A DNA stretch of 5,037 nt, taken from positions 1 to 5,037 of the forward strand of contig JAYVXF010000206.1 of NCBI GenBank assembly GCA_043793345.1, written 5' to 3'. The position numbers and the translations under genes were made by a program. The notes beneath the pieces were generated by a model. That model was given only the letters and a program-made list of their open reading frames with translations. It ran no database searches and was not told the origin of the DNA. The DNA is from UKL13-2 sp043793345. GTDB lineage: Bacteria > Pseudomonadota > Gammaproteobacteria > Burkholderiales > Usitatibacteraceae. Positions within the stretch are counted from its first letter, which is position 1. Every line of letters starts with the position of its first letter. Below, piece by piece: positions 1-5,037 of this stretch.

Positions 1-26
1 AGCCCAAGGAATGCCAGCGCCAACTA

Positions 27-1163
27 TCAGCCCCCAGACTGCACACCCGCAAGCGGCTTCGCTGCCGCCACACGCGTTCCAGTCGGGGGTATCACGCCGC
101 TCGCAAGCGGCGCTGCCGTGGCGACCCGCCCAGAGCCCGCCGCGATGCCGAGCCAGTCCCAGTGCCCCTGCGCGATGGCATCCAAAATCGTCGCGCGGTT
201 TTGCTGCGCGGCGAGAAATACGTTCGGTGCCAATTCGTTGAACTGCAGGTAGGCCTCGAGCGATTGATAGCCGCATGCGCCCTGATAAGCGCAGCCACTT
301 AGAACGCGCGGCGCATCTGCTGCGCAATTGGCACCACGATCACAGGCGGCCAGCGACCACGCAGAAGCCCAATCGCGTGGGCTGAACGGGTCACCTGCGG
401 CACCCAGGCGCTTGTCGATCAATTGTGTGGAATTCCACGTAAGCAAGGCACCCGCGCGCTGGATCGCGAATGGATCCCCAGTCGCCAAACCATCGCGCAC
501 CAGCGTGAGCTGGTCTTCGGTCAATCGTCTTGCCTCGACGCCACGCGCGTTGTCGGCGCGCGCCTGATCGTTGAATTGGTTTGCGGCCACCGCAATTTTG
601 GCGCCGGGGTTGCCCGCTGCGGCGGATTCTGCATACAACCTGGCGGCATCTGCCGCCGTGATGTTGACACCAGCGAAGCCATCACAAATCGCGGTGACAC
701 GATTGTAGGCCTCCAGCCGCTGCTGGTTGTTTGAGTCATTTTCTTTCAGGCGATTTTGAAAACGCTCGCGATCCTGATCGGTGGTTTCTTTCGAGCCGTG
801 TGTGCGCCCGGCGCAAGTCTCAATCGCGACGGCGGCAAAATATTTGGTCTCGCCATCCGCAGCCTCGGGATTGGCAATATAGCGGTCGTAGAAAGGCTTT
901 AACTGCAACGCTTTTTCAAATTCGATGGCCAGCGCGCTTTTCAGCGGCATCGCGGCGCGCGTGTTGATTACCGGTGCGGTCGCCGATGTTTTCGGCGGCA
1001 ACGCGGGAAGGGCGCTGGCGCTGTCGTGGCGCGGCGTGATCGCTGTAGTCTGAGCCGGCGCGGCAATGATGGTTTCAGCGATACCTTCAGGCGGAACAAA
1101 GTACCATGCGGACGCCGCAACGATGCCGCACAAGCCAAAAATCAACAGCAGATTTCGTTTCAT
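27..1163 (-). CDS. Unknown exported or membrane-anchored protein with six non-leader cysteines
   Basis: I do not recognise this 378-residue protein. The first ~20 residues (MKRN, then a hydrophobic stretch to about residue 22) look like an uncleaved membrane anchor or a signal peptide. I see no clear AXA cleavage site directly after it and no lipobox. Residues ~30-75 are rich in Ala, Pro and Thr and look like a flexible linker. Residues ~76-340 are mostly helical in character, with alanine-rich segments such as 173-195 that faintly recall Sel1/TPR-like helices. Outside the leader there are six cysteines (117, 160, 274, 280, 291, 297). The last four form a symmetric C-x5-C-x10-C-x5-C pattern, which suggests disulfides outside the cytoplasm. 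The tail (346-374) contains an imperfect internal duplication. The gene starts 100 bases after gltL on the same strand. Its ribosome-binding site is weak (AAAG about 7 bases before ATG). Membership of the glt operon is uncertain, and no transport function should be inferred from position alone. The reading frame is convincing; the function is unknown. Confidence 0.8.
   Translation of the reverse strand: MKRNLLLIFGLCGIVAASAWYFVPPEGIAETIIAAPAQTTAITPRHDSASALPALPPKTSATAPVINTRAAMPLKSALAIEFEKALQLKPFYDRYIANPEAADGETKYFAAVAIETCAGRTHGSKETTDQDRERFQNRLKENDSNNQQRLEAYNRVTAICDGFAGVNITAADAARLYAESAAAGNPGAKIAVAANQFNDQARADNARGVEARRLTEDQLTLVRDGLATGDPFAIQRAGALLTWNSTQLIDKRLGAAGDPFSPRDWASAWSLAACDRGANCAADAPRVLSGCAYQGACGYQSLEAYLQFNELAPNVFLAAQQNRATILDAIAQGHWDWLGIAAGSGRVATAAPLASGVIPPTGTRVAAAKPLAGVQSGG
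42..128 (-). repeat. Imperfect direct repeat in the 3' end of the unknown gene
   Basis: The core cgcaagcggc occurs at 48-57 and again at 102-111. Each copy is followed within a few bases by gctgccg (61-67 and 112-118). In the protein this appears as two similar segments, RVATAAPLASGV (residues 346-357) and RVAAAKPLAGV (residues 364-374). The direct reading is a small internal duplication in a low-complexity, probably disordered tail. Confidence 0.5.
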
Positions 1164-1190
1164 GATCGTTCTTTAATATCGTGACACTGC

Positions 1191-1217
1191 ATGTTAGCGG
1201 AAATGTGCGTTCGTCAA
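1191..1217 (-). promoter_or_regulatory. Weak sigma70-like promoter candidate for the unknown gene
   Basis: On the minus strand TTGACG (1212-1217) matches the -35 consensus at five of six positions. TAACAT (1191-1196), 15 bases downstream, matches the -10 consensus at four of six. The 15-base spacing is shorter than the preferred 17. It lies about 28 bases before the ATG at 1163, which would give a short leader. If real, the unknown gene can be transcribed independently of gltIJKL. The evidence is sequence resemblance only. Confidence 0.3.
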
Positions 1218-1235
1218 ATGAAAAACGGCGCACAT
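1203..1235. repeat. Short inverted repeat between gltL and the unknown gene
   Basis: ATGTGCG at 1203-1209 pairs perfectly with CGCACAT at 1229-1235 around a 19-base loop. The loop contains the candidate -35 hexamer of the downstream gene. No T-run follows the stem on the minus strand, so it is a poor intrinsic terminator for gltL. It could be an operator-like dyad or chance. Confidence 0.25.
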
Positions 1236-1263
1236 GACCCCGTTGACTGCATCGCACCGGTAA

Positions 1264-2001
1264 CTAATTGTGAAGTATCTTGGACAAAAAATCCTGCGTG
1301 CGTTGCTTGCGGGGCGAGCCAAAAAAATCATCCTTGGTGCAGTCCTCCAAAATCGTGCCACCTTTTTCCATAAAAATAACGCGGTCGGCCACTTTCTTGG
1401 CGAAGCCCATTTCGTGCGTGACCACCATCATCGTCATGCCTTCCCTGGCGAGCTCGACCATCACGTCCAGCACCTCGTTGATCATTTCAGGGTCAAGCGC
1501 CGAGGTGGGCTCATCGAACAGCATCGCGATCGGCTCCATCGACAGTGCCCGCGCAATGGCGACGCGTTGCTGTTGACCGCCGGAAAGTTGCGCGGGGTAT
1601 TTGTCCTTGTGCTCAATCAGTCCTACGCGATCCAGCAGCTTCATCCCTTTTTCACGGGCGGCCGCTTCGGTTCGACCGAGTACTTTGGTCTGCGCCATCA
1701 CCAGATTTTGCGTCACACTCATGTGCGGAAAAAGTTCGAAGTTTTGAAACACCATTCCCACCCGCGAACGCAATTTGGCGAGATCGGCTTTTTTTGCGCC
1801 GACCGAAATGCCGTCGACGATGATGTCGCCTTTTTGAAACGGCTCAAGCCCGTTGACCGTTTTGATCAGCGTCGATTTTCCCGAGCCGGACGGGCCGCAC
1901 ACCACCACCACTTCGCCTTTGGTCACGCTGGTGGTGCAGTCAGCGAGTACCTGTTTGTCGCCGTACCATTTGCTGACGTTGTTGATTTCAATCATGGCCA
2001 T
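1264..2001 (-). CDS. gltL: Glutamate/aspartate ABC transporter ATP-binding protein GltL
   Basis: This is the cytoplasmic ATPase of the polar-amino-acid importer. It hydrolyses ATP as a dimer under the GltJ-GltK channel. All nucleotide-binding motifs are present in order in its 245 residues: Walker A GPSGSGKST (36-44), Q-loop Gln86, signature LSGGQ (139-143), Walker B ending LFDEP (161-165, catalytic Glu164), D-loop SALD (167-170) and H-loop His196. The segments KWYG, TVNGLEP, LRSRVGMVFQ and VTHEMGFAKKVA match E. coli GltL (about 241 residues) closely from memory. Two starts are possible. The ATG at 2001 is chosen because AAAGGA (2010-2015) sits 8 bases upstream; the ATG at 1995 would be 14 bases from it. 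The C-terminus LSKILHN is the usual short ending. It follows gltK by 60 bases and is the last transporter gene. Close paralogues for glutamine or other polar amino acids share this fold, so the substrate call rests on the whole operon. Confidence 0.96.
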   Translation of the reverse strand: MAMIEINNVSKWYGDKQVLADCTTSVTKGEVVVVCGPSGSGKSTLIKTVNGLEPFQKGDIIVDGISVGAKKADLAKLRSRVGMVFQNFELFPHMSVTQNLVMAQTKVLGRTEAAAREKGMKLLDRVGLIEHKDKYPAQLSGGQQQRVAIARALSMEPIAMLFDEPTSALDPEMINEVLDVMVELAREGMTMMVVTHEMGFAKKVADRVIFMEKGGTILEDCTKDDFFGSPRKQRTQDFLSKILHN

Positions 2002-2009
2002 AATTTTTA

Positions 2010-2015
2010 TCCTTT
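2010..2015 (-). promoter_or_regulatory. Ribosome-binding site that sets the gltL start
   Basis: The minus strand reads AAAGGA here, with an 8-base spacer to the ATG at 2001. This favours that start over the in-frame ATG two codons later at 1995. Confidence 0.65.
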
Positions 2016-2061
2016 ATTTCCCGCATGCGACTGAAGAATATTCCCGACAAGTTTTCGTGGA

Positions 2062-2805
2062 CTAAGCGCCGTCAGGTTTCAAACCGGGCCCGTTGAGCGT
2101 GACATCGTTTGTAATCGCGCGCTGACGCGTCGGATCCATGCGCGTCTGGATGAATTTCACCAGCTTTGACGCGCTAAAACAAATCACCAGAAACACGAGC
2201 GCGACAAAAATGTAGAGCTCCACAAGCCGGCCCGTTAATTGCCCCGCCTTGCTTGCCGCACCCAGGAAATCTTTGAGTCCGACCACATAAACGAGCGACG
2301 TATCCTGAAACAAAATGATCGCCTGCGTGAGCATGATCGGGATCATGTTGCGAAACGCCTGCGGCAGCACCACATAGCCCATCGCCTGCCAATAATTGAG
2401 TCCCAGCGCATAGGCGGCCCAAGGCTGGCCACGCGGCACCGACTGGATGCCCGCGCGAATAATCTCAGAGTAGTAGGCCGACTCCACCATGATAAACGCG
2501 ACAATGGCCGAGGTGAATGGCCCGACCGCCTCGCCCTGCTGGCCGGTGAGCCACTTCATCAGCTCCGGCGTTAAAAAATAAAACCAGAAGATCGCCATGA
2601 TGAACGGTATCGAGCGGATCAAATTAACGAATCCGGCCGCGGGATACGAAAGCAGTTTGAAGCTGGACAGCCGGGCTAGTGCCAACAGCGTGCCAAAGAA
2701 AATGCCGCCTGCCAACGCGATGCCGAACAACTGAAAGGAAAGTAACAAGCCGCCCCACAAAATTGGCAGGCTCTTCACAATAATGCTGAAATCGAAGTCA
2801 CCCAT
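2062..2805 (-). CDS. gltK: Glutamate/aspartate ABC transporter permease GltK
   Basis: This is one of the two inner-membrane channel subunits of the His/Glu/Gln permease family (BPD_transp_1 fold). The start MGDFDFSIIVKSLP aligns with the E. coli GltK start (MYEFDW..IVPSLP), which supports the ATG at 2805. Hydrophobic segments lie near residues 15-45, 55-80, 97-115, 150-175 and 195-213. The cytoplasmic EAA loop that docks on the ATPase spans about 114-153 (from EIIRAGIQSVPRG through VVLPQAFRN). At 247 residues it is longer than E. coli GltK (about 224). The extra length is largely a polar tail after residue ~222, ending at a TAG. It begins only 2 bases after the gltJ stop, so the two permeases are probably translationally coupled. 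The Shine-Dalgarno is weak (an AGG inside the end of gltJ), consistent with coupling. Confidence 0.95.
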   Translation of the reverse strand: MGDFDFSIIVKSLPILWGGLLLSFQLFGIALAGGIFFGTLLALARLSSFKLLSYPAAGFVNLIRSIPFIMAIFWFYFLTPELMKWLTGQQGEAVGPFTSAIVAFIMVESAYYSEIIRAGIQSVPRGQPWAAYALGLNYWQAMGYVVLPQAFRNMIPIMLTQAIILFQDTSLVYVVGLKDFLGAASKAGQLTGRLVELYIFVALVFLVICFSASKLVKFIQTRMDPTRQRAITNDVTLNGPGLKPDGA

Positions 2806-2807
2806 GA

Positions 2808-3572
2808 TCAGTGGCCTGCCTGCGAAACATAGCCCGGCACCGCGACTTTGTTTTCCACCAAGCGCATGATGAAAATGACCGTTAGCGTGATGACAATGTA
2901 GATAAGGGTTGCGACCGCGAACGACTCGAAGGTGCGAAACGTGTACTCCGAAATTTGCCGGCTTTGCGCGGTCAATTCCAGTACGCCGATGGTCAGCGCG
3001 GTGGAGGAGTTTTTGAAAATTGTCAAAAATTCAGACGTCATCGGCGGAATGATGAGACGAAACGCCATCGGCAGAATGACATATTTATAAACCTGCGGCA
3101 GCGTGAAACCCATTGCCAACCCAGCCGCTGTTTGCCCCTTCGGCAGCGATTCGATTCCGGCGCGCACCTGCTCCGCCACCCGCGAGGCTGTGTACAGACC
3201 CAGGCACAGCACGGCGGCGGTGAATTCCCACAAACTGAATTGCGCGAACGGCAGCGTGATGAGATTCGGATAGGTGCCTTTGAGCCAGTCGCCGATTTCA
3301 GTCGGGACAACCTCCGGCATGACGAAGTACCAGAGAAACATTTGCACCAGCAACGGAATGTTGCGAAAAATCTCAACGTAGGTGGTGGCAATCAGGCGCG
3401 GGATTTTCAGTGGCACGGTGCGAAGCACACCGATGACCGAGCCGAGCACGAAGGCGATTATCCACGCCGAAATGGACACCAGCATCGTCCACATCAGGCC
3501 GGACAGCATCCAGCCGAGGTAGGTCATGCCGCCGGATGGCGCATGTTCGAGAAGGAATTTCCAATCCAGCAT
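2808..3572 (-). CDS. gltJ: Glutamate/aspartate ABC transporter permease GltJ
   Basis: This is the other inner-membrane channel subunit, expected to pair with GltK. In its 254 residues the N-terminal part (TYLGWMLSG at 17-25, SAWIIAFVLGSVIGVLRTVP at 35-54, YVEIFRNIPLLVQ at 65-77) closely follows E. coli GltJ. The EAA loop lies at about 134-170 (EQVRAGIESLPKGQ through VILPMAFR) and is followed by IPPMTSEF (175-182). Hydrophobic segments are near 22-50, 72-87, 112-128, 176-200 and 218-238. The family length is about 246. The small excess lies around residues 100-115, a periplasmic-side segment before the third membrane span. The start at 3572 is supported by GGGAG (3579-3583) six bases upstream and by alignment of the N-terminus. 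It is separated from gltI by 163 bases containing a hairpin, and from gltK by 2 bases. Confidence 0.95.
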   Translation of the reverse strand: MLDWKFLLEHAPSGGMTYLGWMLSGLMWTMLVSISAWIIAFVLGSVIGVLRTVPLKIPRLIATTYVEIFRNIPLLVQMFLWYFVMPEVVPTEIGDWLKGTYPNLITLPFAQFSLWEFTAAVLCLGLYTASRVAEQVRAGIESLPKGQTAAGLAMGFTLPQVYKYVILPMAFRLIIPPMTSEFLTIFKNSSTALTIGVLELTAQSRQISEYTFRTFESFAVATLIYIVITLTVIFIMRLVENKVAVPGYVSQAGH

Positions 3573-3578
3573 ATTGCG

Positions 3579-3583
3579 CTCCC
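3579..3583 (-). promoter_or_regulatory. gltJ ribosome-binding site
   Basis: The minus strand reads GGGAG, 6 bases before the ATG at 3572. It gives gltJ its own translation start after the hairpin-containing gap, so gltJ does not depend on ribosomes finishing gltI. Confidence 0.55.
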
Positions 3584-3691
3584 GGCTTGCAGCGACGCGC
3601 TAATTTCTGCGCTTACTGCGGCAATTTTAATAATCTTGTTTTTATCTTCCTGCGACGAAAAATTTCCGACAGATTGCTCGCCCGTCACAAC

Positions 3692-3726
3692 AAAAAAGGG
3701 GAACCGATTCCTCGATTCCCCTTTTT
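3692..3726 (-). terminator. Intrinsic-type hairpin with T-run after gltI (probable partial terminator)
   Basis: On the minus strand, AAAAAGGGGAA (3726-3716) pairs perfectly with TTCCCCTTTTT (3703-3693) around a 12-base loop. A run of six T closes the right arm (3697-3692). It starts 10 bases after the gltI stop codon. The A-run/T-run symmetry means it could also work on the plus strand, but no plus-strand gene points into it. Since gltJ, gltK and gltL lie just downstream with no strong promoter in between, the simplest reading is a leaky terminator or 3'-end protecting stem. Such a stem would make gltI mRNA more abundant than the rest of the operon, as is known for many binding-protein-dependent operons. 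The structure is seen; the regulatory role is inferred. Confidence 0.8.
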
Positions 3727-3735
3727 GCTGTCGAC

Positions 3736-4632
3736 TTACTCTGGAAGCGCTTGCAGCTGGAAGCCAACTTTCAGCAGCGGGCTCATCGGCATGCCGATGG
3801 TTGCTCCCGATGGCAGTTTGCCGATGAACCACTTGTCGTAGATCTTGTTGATTTCGCCGGAACGCATCAGGCCGGATAGCGCGCGATTGGCAACGATGGC
3901 GAAATCGGCATCGTTTTTACGGAACATGATGCCGTACGGATCATACGAAAGGTAATCGCCGACCACGTCGAAGTCTTTCGGTTTCTTGGCGCTGGCGACC
4001 AGGCCATAAAGCAGCACGTCATCCATCGAGAATGCCGCAGCGCGACCGGATTCGACCGTCAGGAAGGATTCAGCATGATCCTTGGCGTTAAGGAACTTGA
4101 TGTCCAAATTTTCCTTGTCCGACAGCGCTTTGATGACGCGCTCGTTGGTGGTGCCTTGCGTCACAACGACGGTCTTGCCCTTCAGGTCTTTATACGACTT
4201 GATCTTTGACGATTTTTTGACCAGCAGCTTGGTGCCGGTCACGAACGTCACGGGCGCAAACGCAACCTGCTTTTGACGCGTCAGGTTATTGGTGGTCGAG
4301 CCGCACTCGAGGTCGATCGTGCCGTTTGCCATCAACGGTATGCGGGTTTGCGATGACACCGGATTGGTCTTGACCGTAAGCGTTGGCATCATCAATTCTT
4401 TTTTAACTTCCTCGACAATCGCCATGCAAAGGTCAATCGAGTAGCCGATCGCCTGCTGCTTGTCATCTAGGTAGGAAAACGGAATCGACGTTTCGCGAAC
4501 ACCGAGTGTGATGGTGCCGGAATCCTTGATCTTTTTCAGCGTGCCGGTCAATTCCTGCGCGAGCGCGGGTGCTGCAAGAAAGGTAGCTGCCAACAAGCCA
4601 GCGATTATTTTAGTATGTGTGGAAAACTTCAT
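3736..4632 (-). CDS. gltI: Periplasmic glutamate/aspartate-binding protein GltI
   Basis: This is the solute-binding protein (SBP family 3) that captures glutamate or aspartate in the periplasm for the GltJKL importer. The start at 4632 gives 298 residues, against about 302 in E. coli, and has a near-perfect AGGAGG 8 bases upstream. An in-frame ATG at 4689 would add 19 residues in front of a complete signal peptide and is rejected. The signal peptide has basic residues (MKFSTHTK), a hydrophobic core (9-20) and APALA, with probable cleavage between Ala25 and Gln26. Two alpha/beta lobes follow. Conserved landmarks match E. coli GltI: GVRETSIPFSYLDD (44-57), TRIPL (96-100), ECGSTTNN (109-116), TKLLVKK (134-140), VVVTQGTTNE (155-164), AKDHAESF (183-190), MDDVLL (203-208) and the C-lobe KIYDKWF (263-269). 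By alignment from memory with the known E. coli/Shigella structure, the ligand contacts would be Arg46, Ser94, Arg97, Ser112, Thr114 and His186; all are present. Cys69 and Cys110 are the only cysteines. It is the first gene of the operon. Confidence 0.97.
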   Translation of the reverse strand: MKFSTHTKIIAGLLAATFLAAPALAQELTGTLKKIKDSGTITLGVRETSIPFSYLDDKQQAIGYSIDLCMAIVEEVKKELMMPTLTVKTNPVSSQTRIPLMANGTIDLECGSTTNNLTRQKQVAFAPVTFVTGTKLLVKKSSKIKSYKDLKGKTVVVTQGTTNERVIKALSDKENLDIKFLNAKDHAESFLTVESGRAAAFSMDDVLLYGLVASAKKPKDFDVVGDYLSYDPYGIMFRKNDADFAIVANRALSGLMRSGEINKIYDKWFIGKLPSGATIGMPMSPLLKVGFQLQALPE

Positions 4633-4640
4633 AGGGTGAA

Positions 4641-4646
4641 CCTCCT
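4641..4646 (-). promoter_or_regulatory. Strong gltI ribosome-binding site
   Basis: The minus strand reads AGGAGG with an 8-base spacer to the ATG at 4632. This decides the start in favour of 4632 over the upstream in-frame ATG at 4689. It is the best Shine-Dalgarno in the window, consistent with high production of the binding protein. Confidence 0.9.
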
Positions 4647-4733
4647 CGTGATGTGTTGATCGATACCGGGTGACGATTTTGCAGCGCAAGAAACTACATG
4701 CGGATATTACCCTTTAATTCCAAATGCGGCATG

Positions 4734-4756
4734 GCGCAACTCAATTGTTGAAGCGC
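4734..4756. repeat. Interrupted dyad upstream of gltI (possible operator)
   Basis: GCG-CAAC (4734-4740) pairs with GTTG (4747-4750) and CGC (4754-4756), with a 6-base centre and a 3-base asymmetry on the right. Its position about 100-125 bases before the gltI start is compatible with a regulator site, but it matches no operator I can name. Confidence 0.25.
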
Positions 4757-4760
4757 GTGT

Positions 4761-4770
4761 TCGACGTCGA
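4761..4770. repeat. Perfect 10-base palindrome TCGACGTCGA upstream of gltI
   Basis: The ten bases equal their own reverse complement, and the flanks are nearly symmetric (TGT on the left, ACA on the right with an offset). It could be an operator half-site pair or chance in GC-rich DNA. No known regulator consensus is assigned. Confidence 0.25.
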
Positions 4771-4788
4771 CATCGAGCAGTACTGTAG

Positions 4789-4896
4789 GTTGGGGTGAAG
4801 AACGAACCCCAACATCAACATAATGACGCACGAAAGTCTTGCATTCAATTTTCAGGTGCGCGGTGATTTGTTGGGATTCGCGCCGCTCACCTCAAC
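4789..4896. repeat. Composite interspersed palindromic element upstream of gltI
   Basis: Two related hairpin units form one larger imperfect inverted repeat. The left unit is GTTGGGGT (4789-4796), a 9-base loop and ACCCCAAC (4806-4813), a perfect 8-base stem. The right unit runs from GTTGGG (4870-4875) to CTCAAC (4891-4896). The units also pair with each other: GTTGGGGTGA (4789-4798) with TCACCTCAAC (4887-4896) at 9 of 10 bases, and CGAACCCCAACA (4803-4814) with TGTTGGGATTCG (4869-4880) at 11 of 12. A 56-base spacer (4814-4869) separates the arms. From memory, GTAGGTTGGG...CCCAAC palindromes of this type are scattered between genes in many beta- and gammaproteobacteria. No transposase is present, so it would be a passive, MITE-like or REP-like element. 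The structure is seen; the family assignment is recalled. Confidence 0.7.
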
Positions 4897-4987
4897 AGGC
4901 TGCTGGCCATGCATGGTCTGGGAGGCAGTGACCCGAAGCCAGCCCCTATCCATGCGCCTTCTGGCGATGCCATCGGATCGCGACAAG

Positions 4988-5037
4988 TTAACCCTTGCGA
5001 ATTTCCTGCTTCGCTTCCGCTTGTAGCCAGGACACGA
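4988..5037 (-). CDS. Possible C-terminal end of an upstream gene, truncated by the window
   Basis: One minus-strand frame is open from the window edge to a TAA at 4988-4990. It reads SWLQAEAKQEIRKG at its end, an amphipathic charged helix typical of a real C-terminus. The pattern of aromatic-Trp-Leu-x-Ala-Glu near the end resembles the tails of LysR-type regulators (such as the GcvA group), but 16 codons are too few to decide. If genuine, it is co-oriented with gltIJKL and ends about 355 bases upstream of gltI, a distance that fits a separate transcription unit. Confidence 0.35.
   Translation of the reverse strand, partial: VSWLQAEAKQEIRKG

Larger units (their letters stand above)
4633..4788 (-). 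promoter_or_regulatory. Presumed gltI promoter and leader region
   Basis: The operon promoter is expected here because the next recognisable structure upstream is an intergenic repeat. No hexamer pair is convincing. TAATAT on the minus strand (4704-4709) is a possible -10 but lacks a fitting -35. TTGCGC (4684-4689) and TATCGA (4660-4665), 18 bases apart, form a second, weak pair. I find no GG-N10-GC sigma54 signature at the positions I checked. The region also holds two small dyads, listed separately. Confidence 0.35.

Noticed and set aside
1..26. Start of another gene downstream of the unknown gene
   Set aside because: Only 26 bases are visible, with no start codon plus ribosome-binding site and no terminator-like stem.
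1270..2034. 254-codon open frame on the plus strand opposite gltL
   Set aside because: It lies wholly antisense to a gene with every ABC ATPase motif. The translation is His/Arg-rich and resembles no family; it is an artefact of codon bias in the real gene.
2002..2061. Terminator or promoter between gltK and gltL
   Set aside because: The 60-base gap shows no stem with a T-run and no credible hexamer pair. Only the gltL ribosome-binding site is supported.
2955..3827. 290-codon open frame on the plus strand opposite gltJ and the end of gltI
   Set aside because: It runs through the gltI terminator hairpin and two conserved genes. Its composition (Gln, Arg and His rich) is that of a shadow frame.
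4633..4689. Longer gltI start at the ATG at 4689
   Set aside because: The added 19 residues would precede a complete signal peptide, and the AGGAGG at 4641-4646 points to the ATG at 4632.
4690..4720. Sigma54 (-24/-12) promoter for gltI, as known for some glutamate-uptake operons
   Set aside because: GG doublets are present near 4711-4713, but no GC follows at the required 10-base distance.
4951..4969. Hairpin CATGCGCC/GGCGATG as a terminator for the upstream partial gene
   Set aside because: The stem has a bulged G and no T-run follows on either strand, so it lacks the key sign of an intrinsic terminator.
4823..5026. 67-codon plus-strand open frame in the upstream region
   Set aside because: It has no ribosome-binding site, begins inside the spacer of the palindromic repeat and runs through its right arm. 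Its translation resembles nothing known.

Overview
The window holds one well-preserved transport operon, read on the minus strand: gltI (periplasmic glutamate/aspartate-binding protein), gltJ and gltK (the two membrane permeases) and gltL (the ATPase). Together they encode a complete polar-amino-acid ABC importer. A fifth minus-strand gene follows. It encodes a cysteine-containing exported or membrane-anchored protein that I do not recognise. The Gram-negative signal peptide, the close match to the E. coli GltIJKL proteins as I remember them, the moderate-to-high GC content and the style of the intergenic repeats suggest a betaproteobacterium (Burkholderiales or a relative). That placement is inference, not proof.

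Layout from the upstream (right) end. At 4988-5037 is a short open frame that looks like the last codons of a neighbouring minus-strand gene, possibly a LysR-type regulator. From 4633 to 4987 is about 355 bases without a convincing gene. It contains a composite interspersed palindrome (4789-4896), two smaller dyads (4734-4756 and 4761-4770) and the presumed gltI promoter region, but no sigma70 or sigma54 promoter I would call firmly. gltI (3736-4632) has a strong Shine-Dalgarno sequence. Ten bases after its stop is a hairpin with a T-run, followed by a 163-base gltI-gltJ gap. gltJ (2808-3572) and gltK (2062-2805) are 2 bases apart. gltL (1264-2001) follows after 60 bases with its own ribosome-binding site. 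After a further 100 bases, with a weak promoter candidate and a dyad, comes the unknown gene (27-1163). The last 26 bases hold nothing recognisable.

How it works together: GltI should capture glutamate or aspartate in the periplasm and deliver it to the GltJ-GltK channel, and GltL dimers should power import with ATP. The hairpin directly after gltI is a plausible partial terminator that makes the binding protein in excess over the membrane parts. The downstream unknown gene may be independent of the transporter. Apart from that gene and the upstream palindrome, this is an ordinary conserved region. I did not find evidence of a novel multi-gene system.
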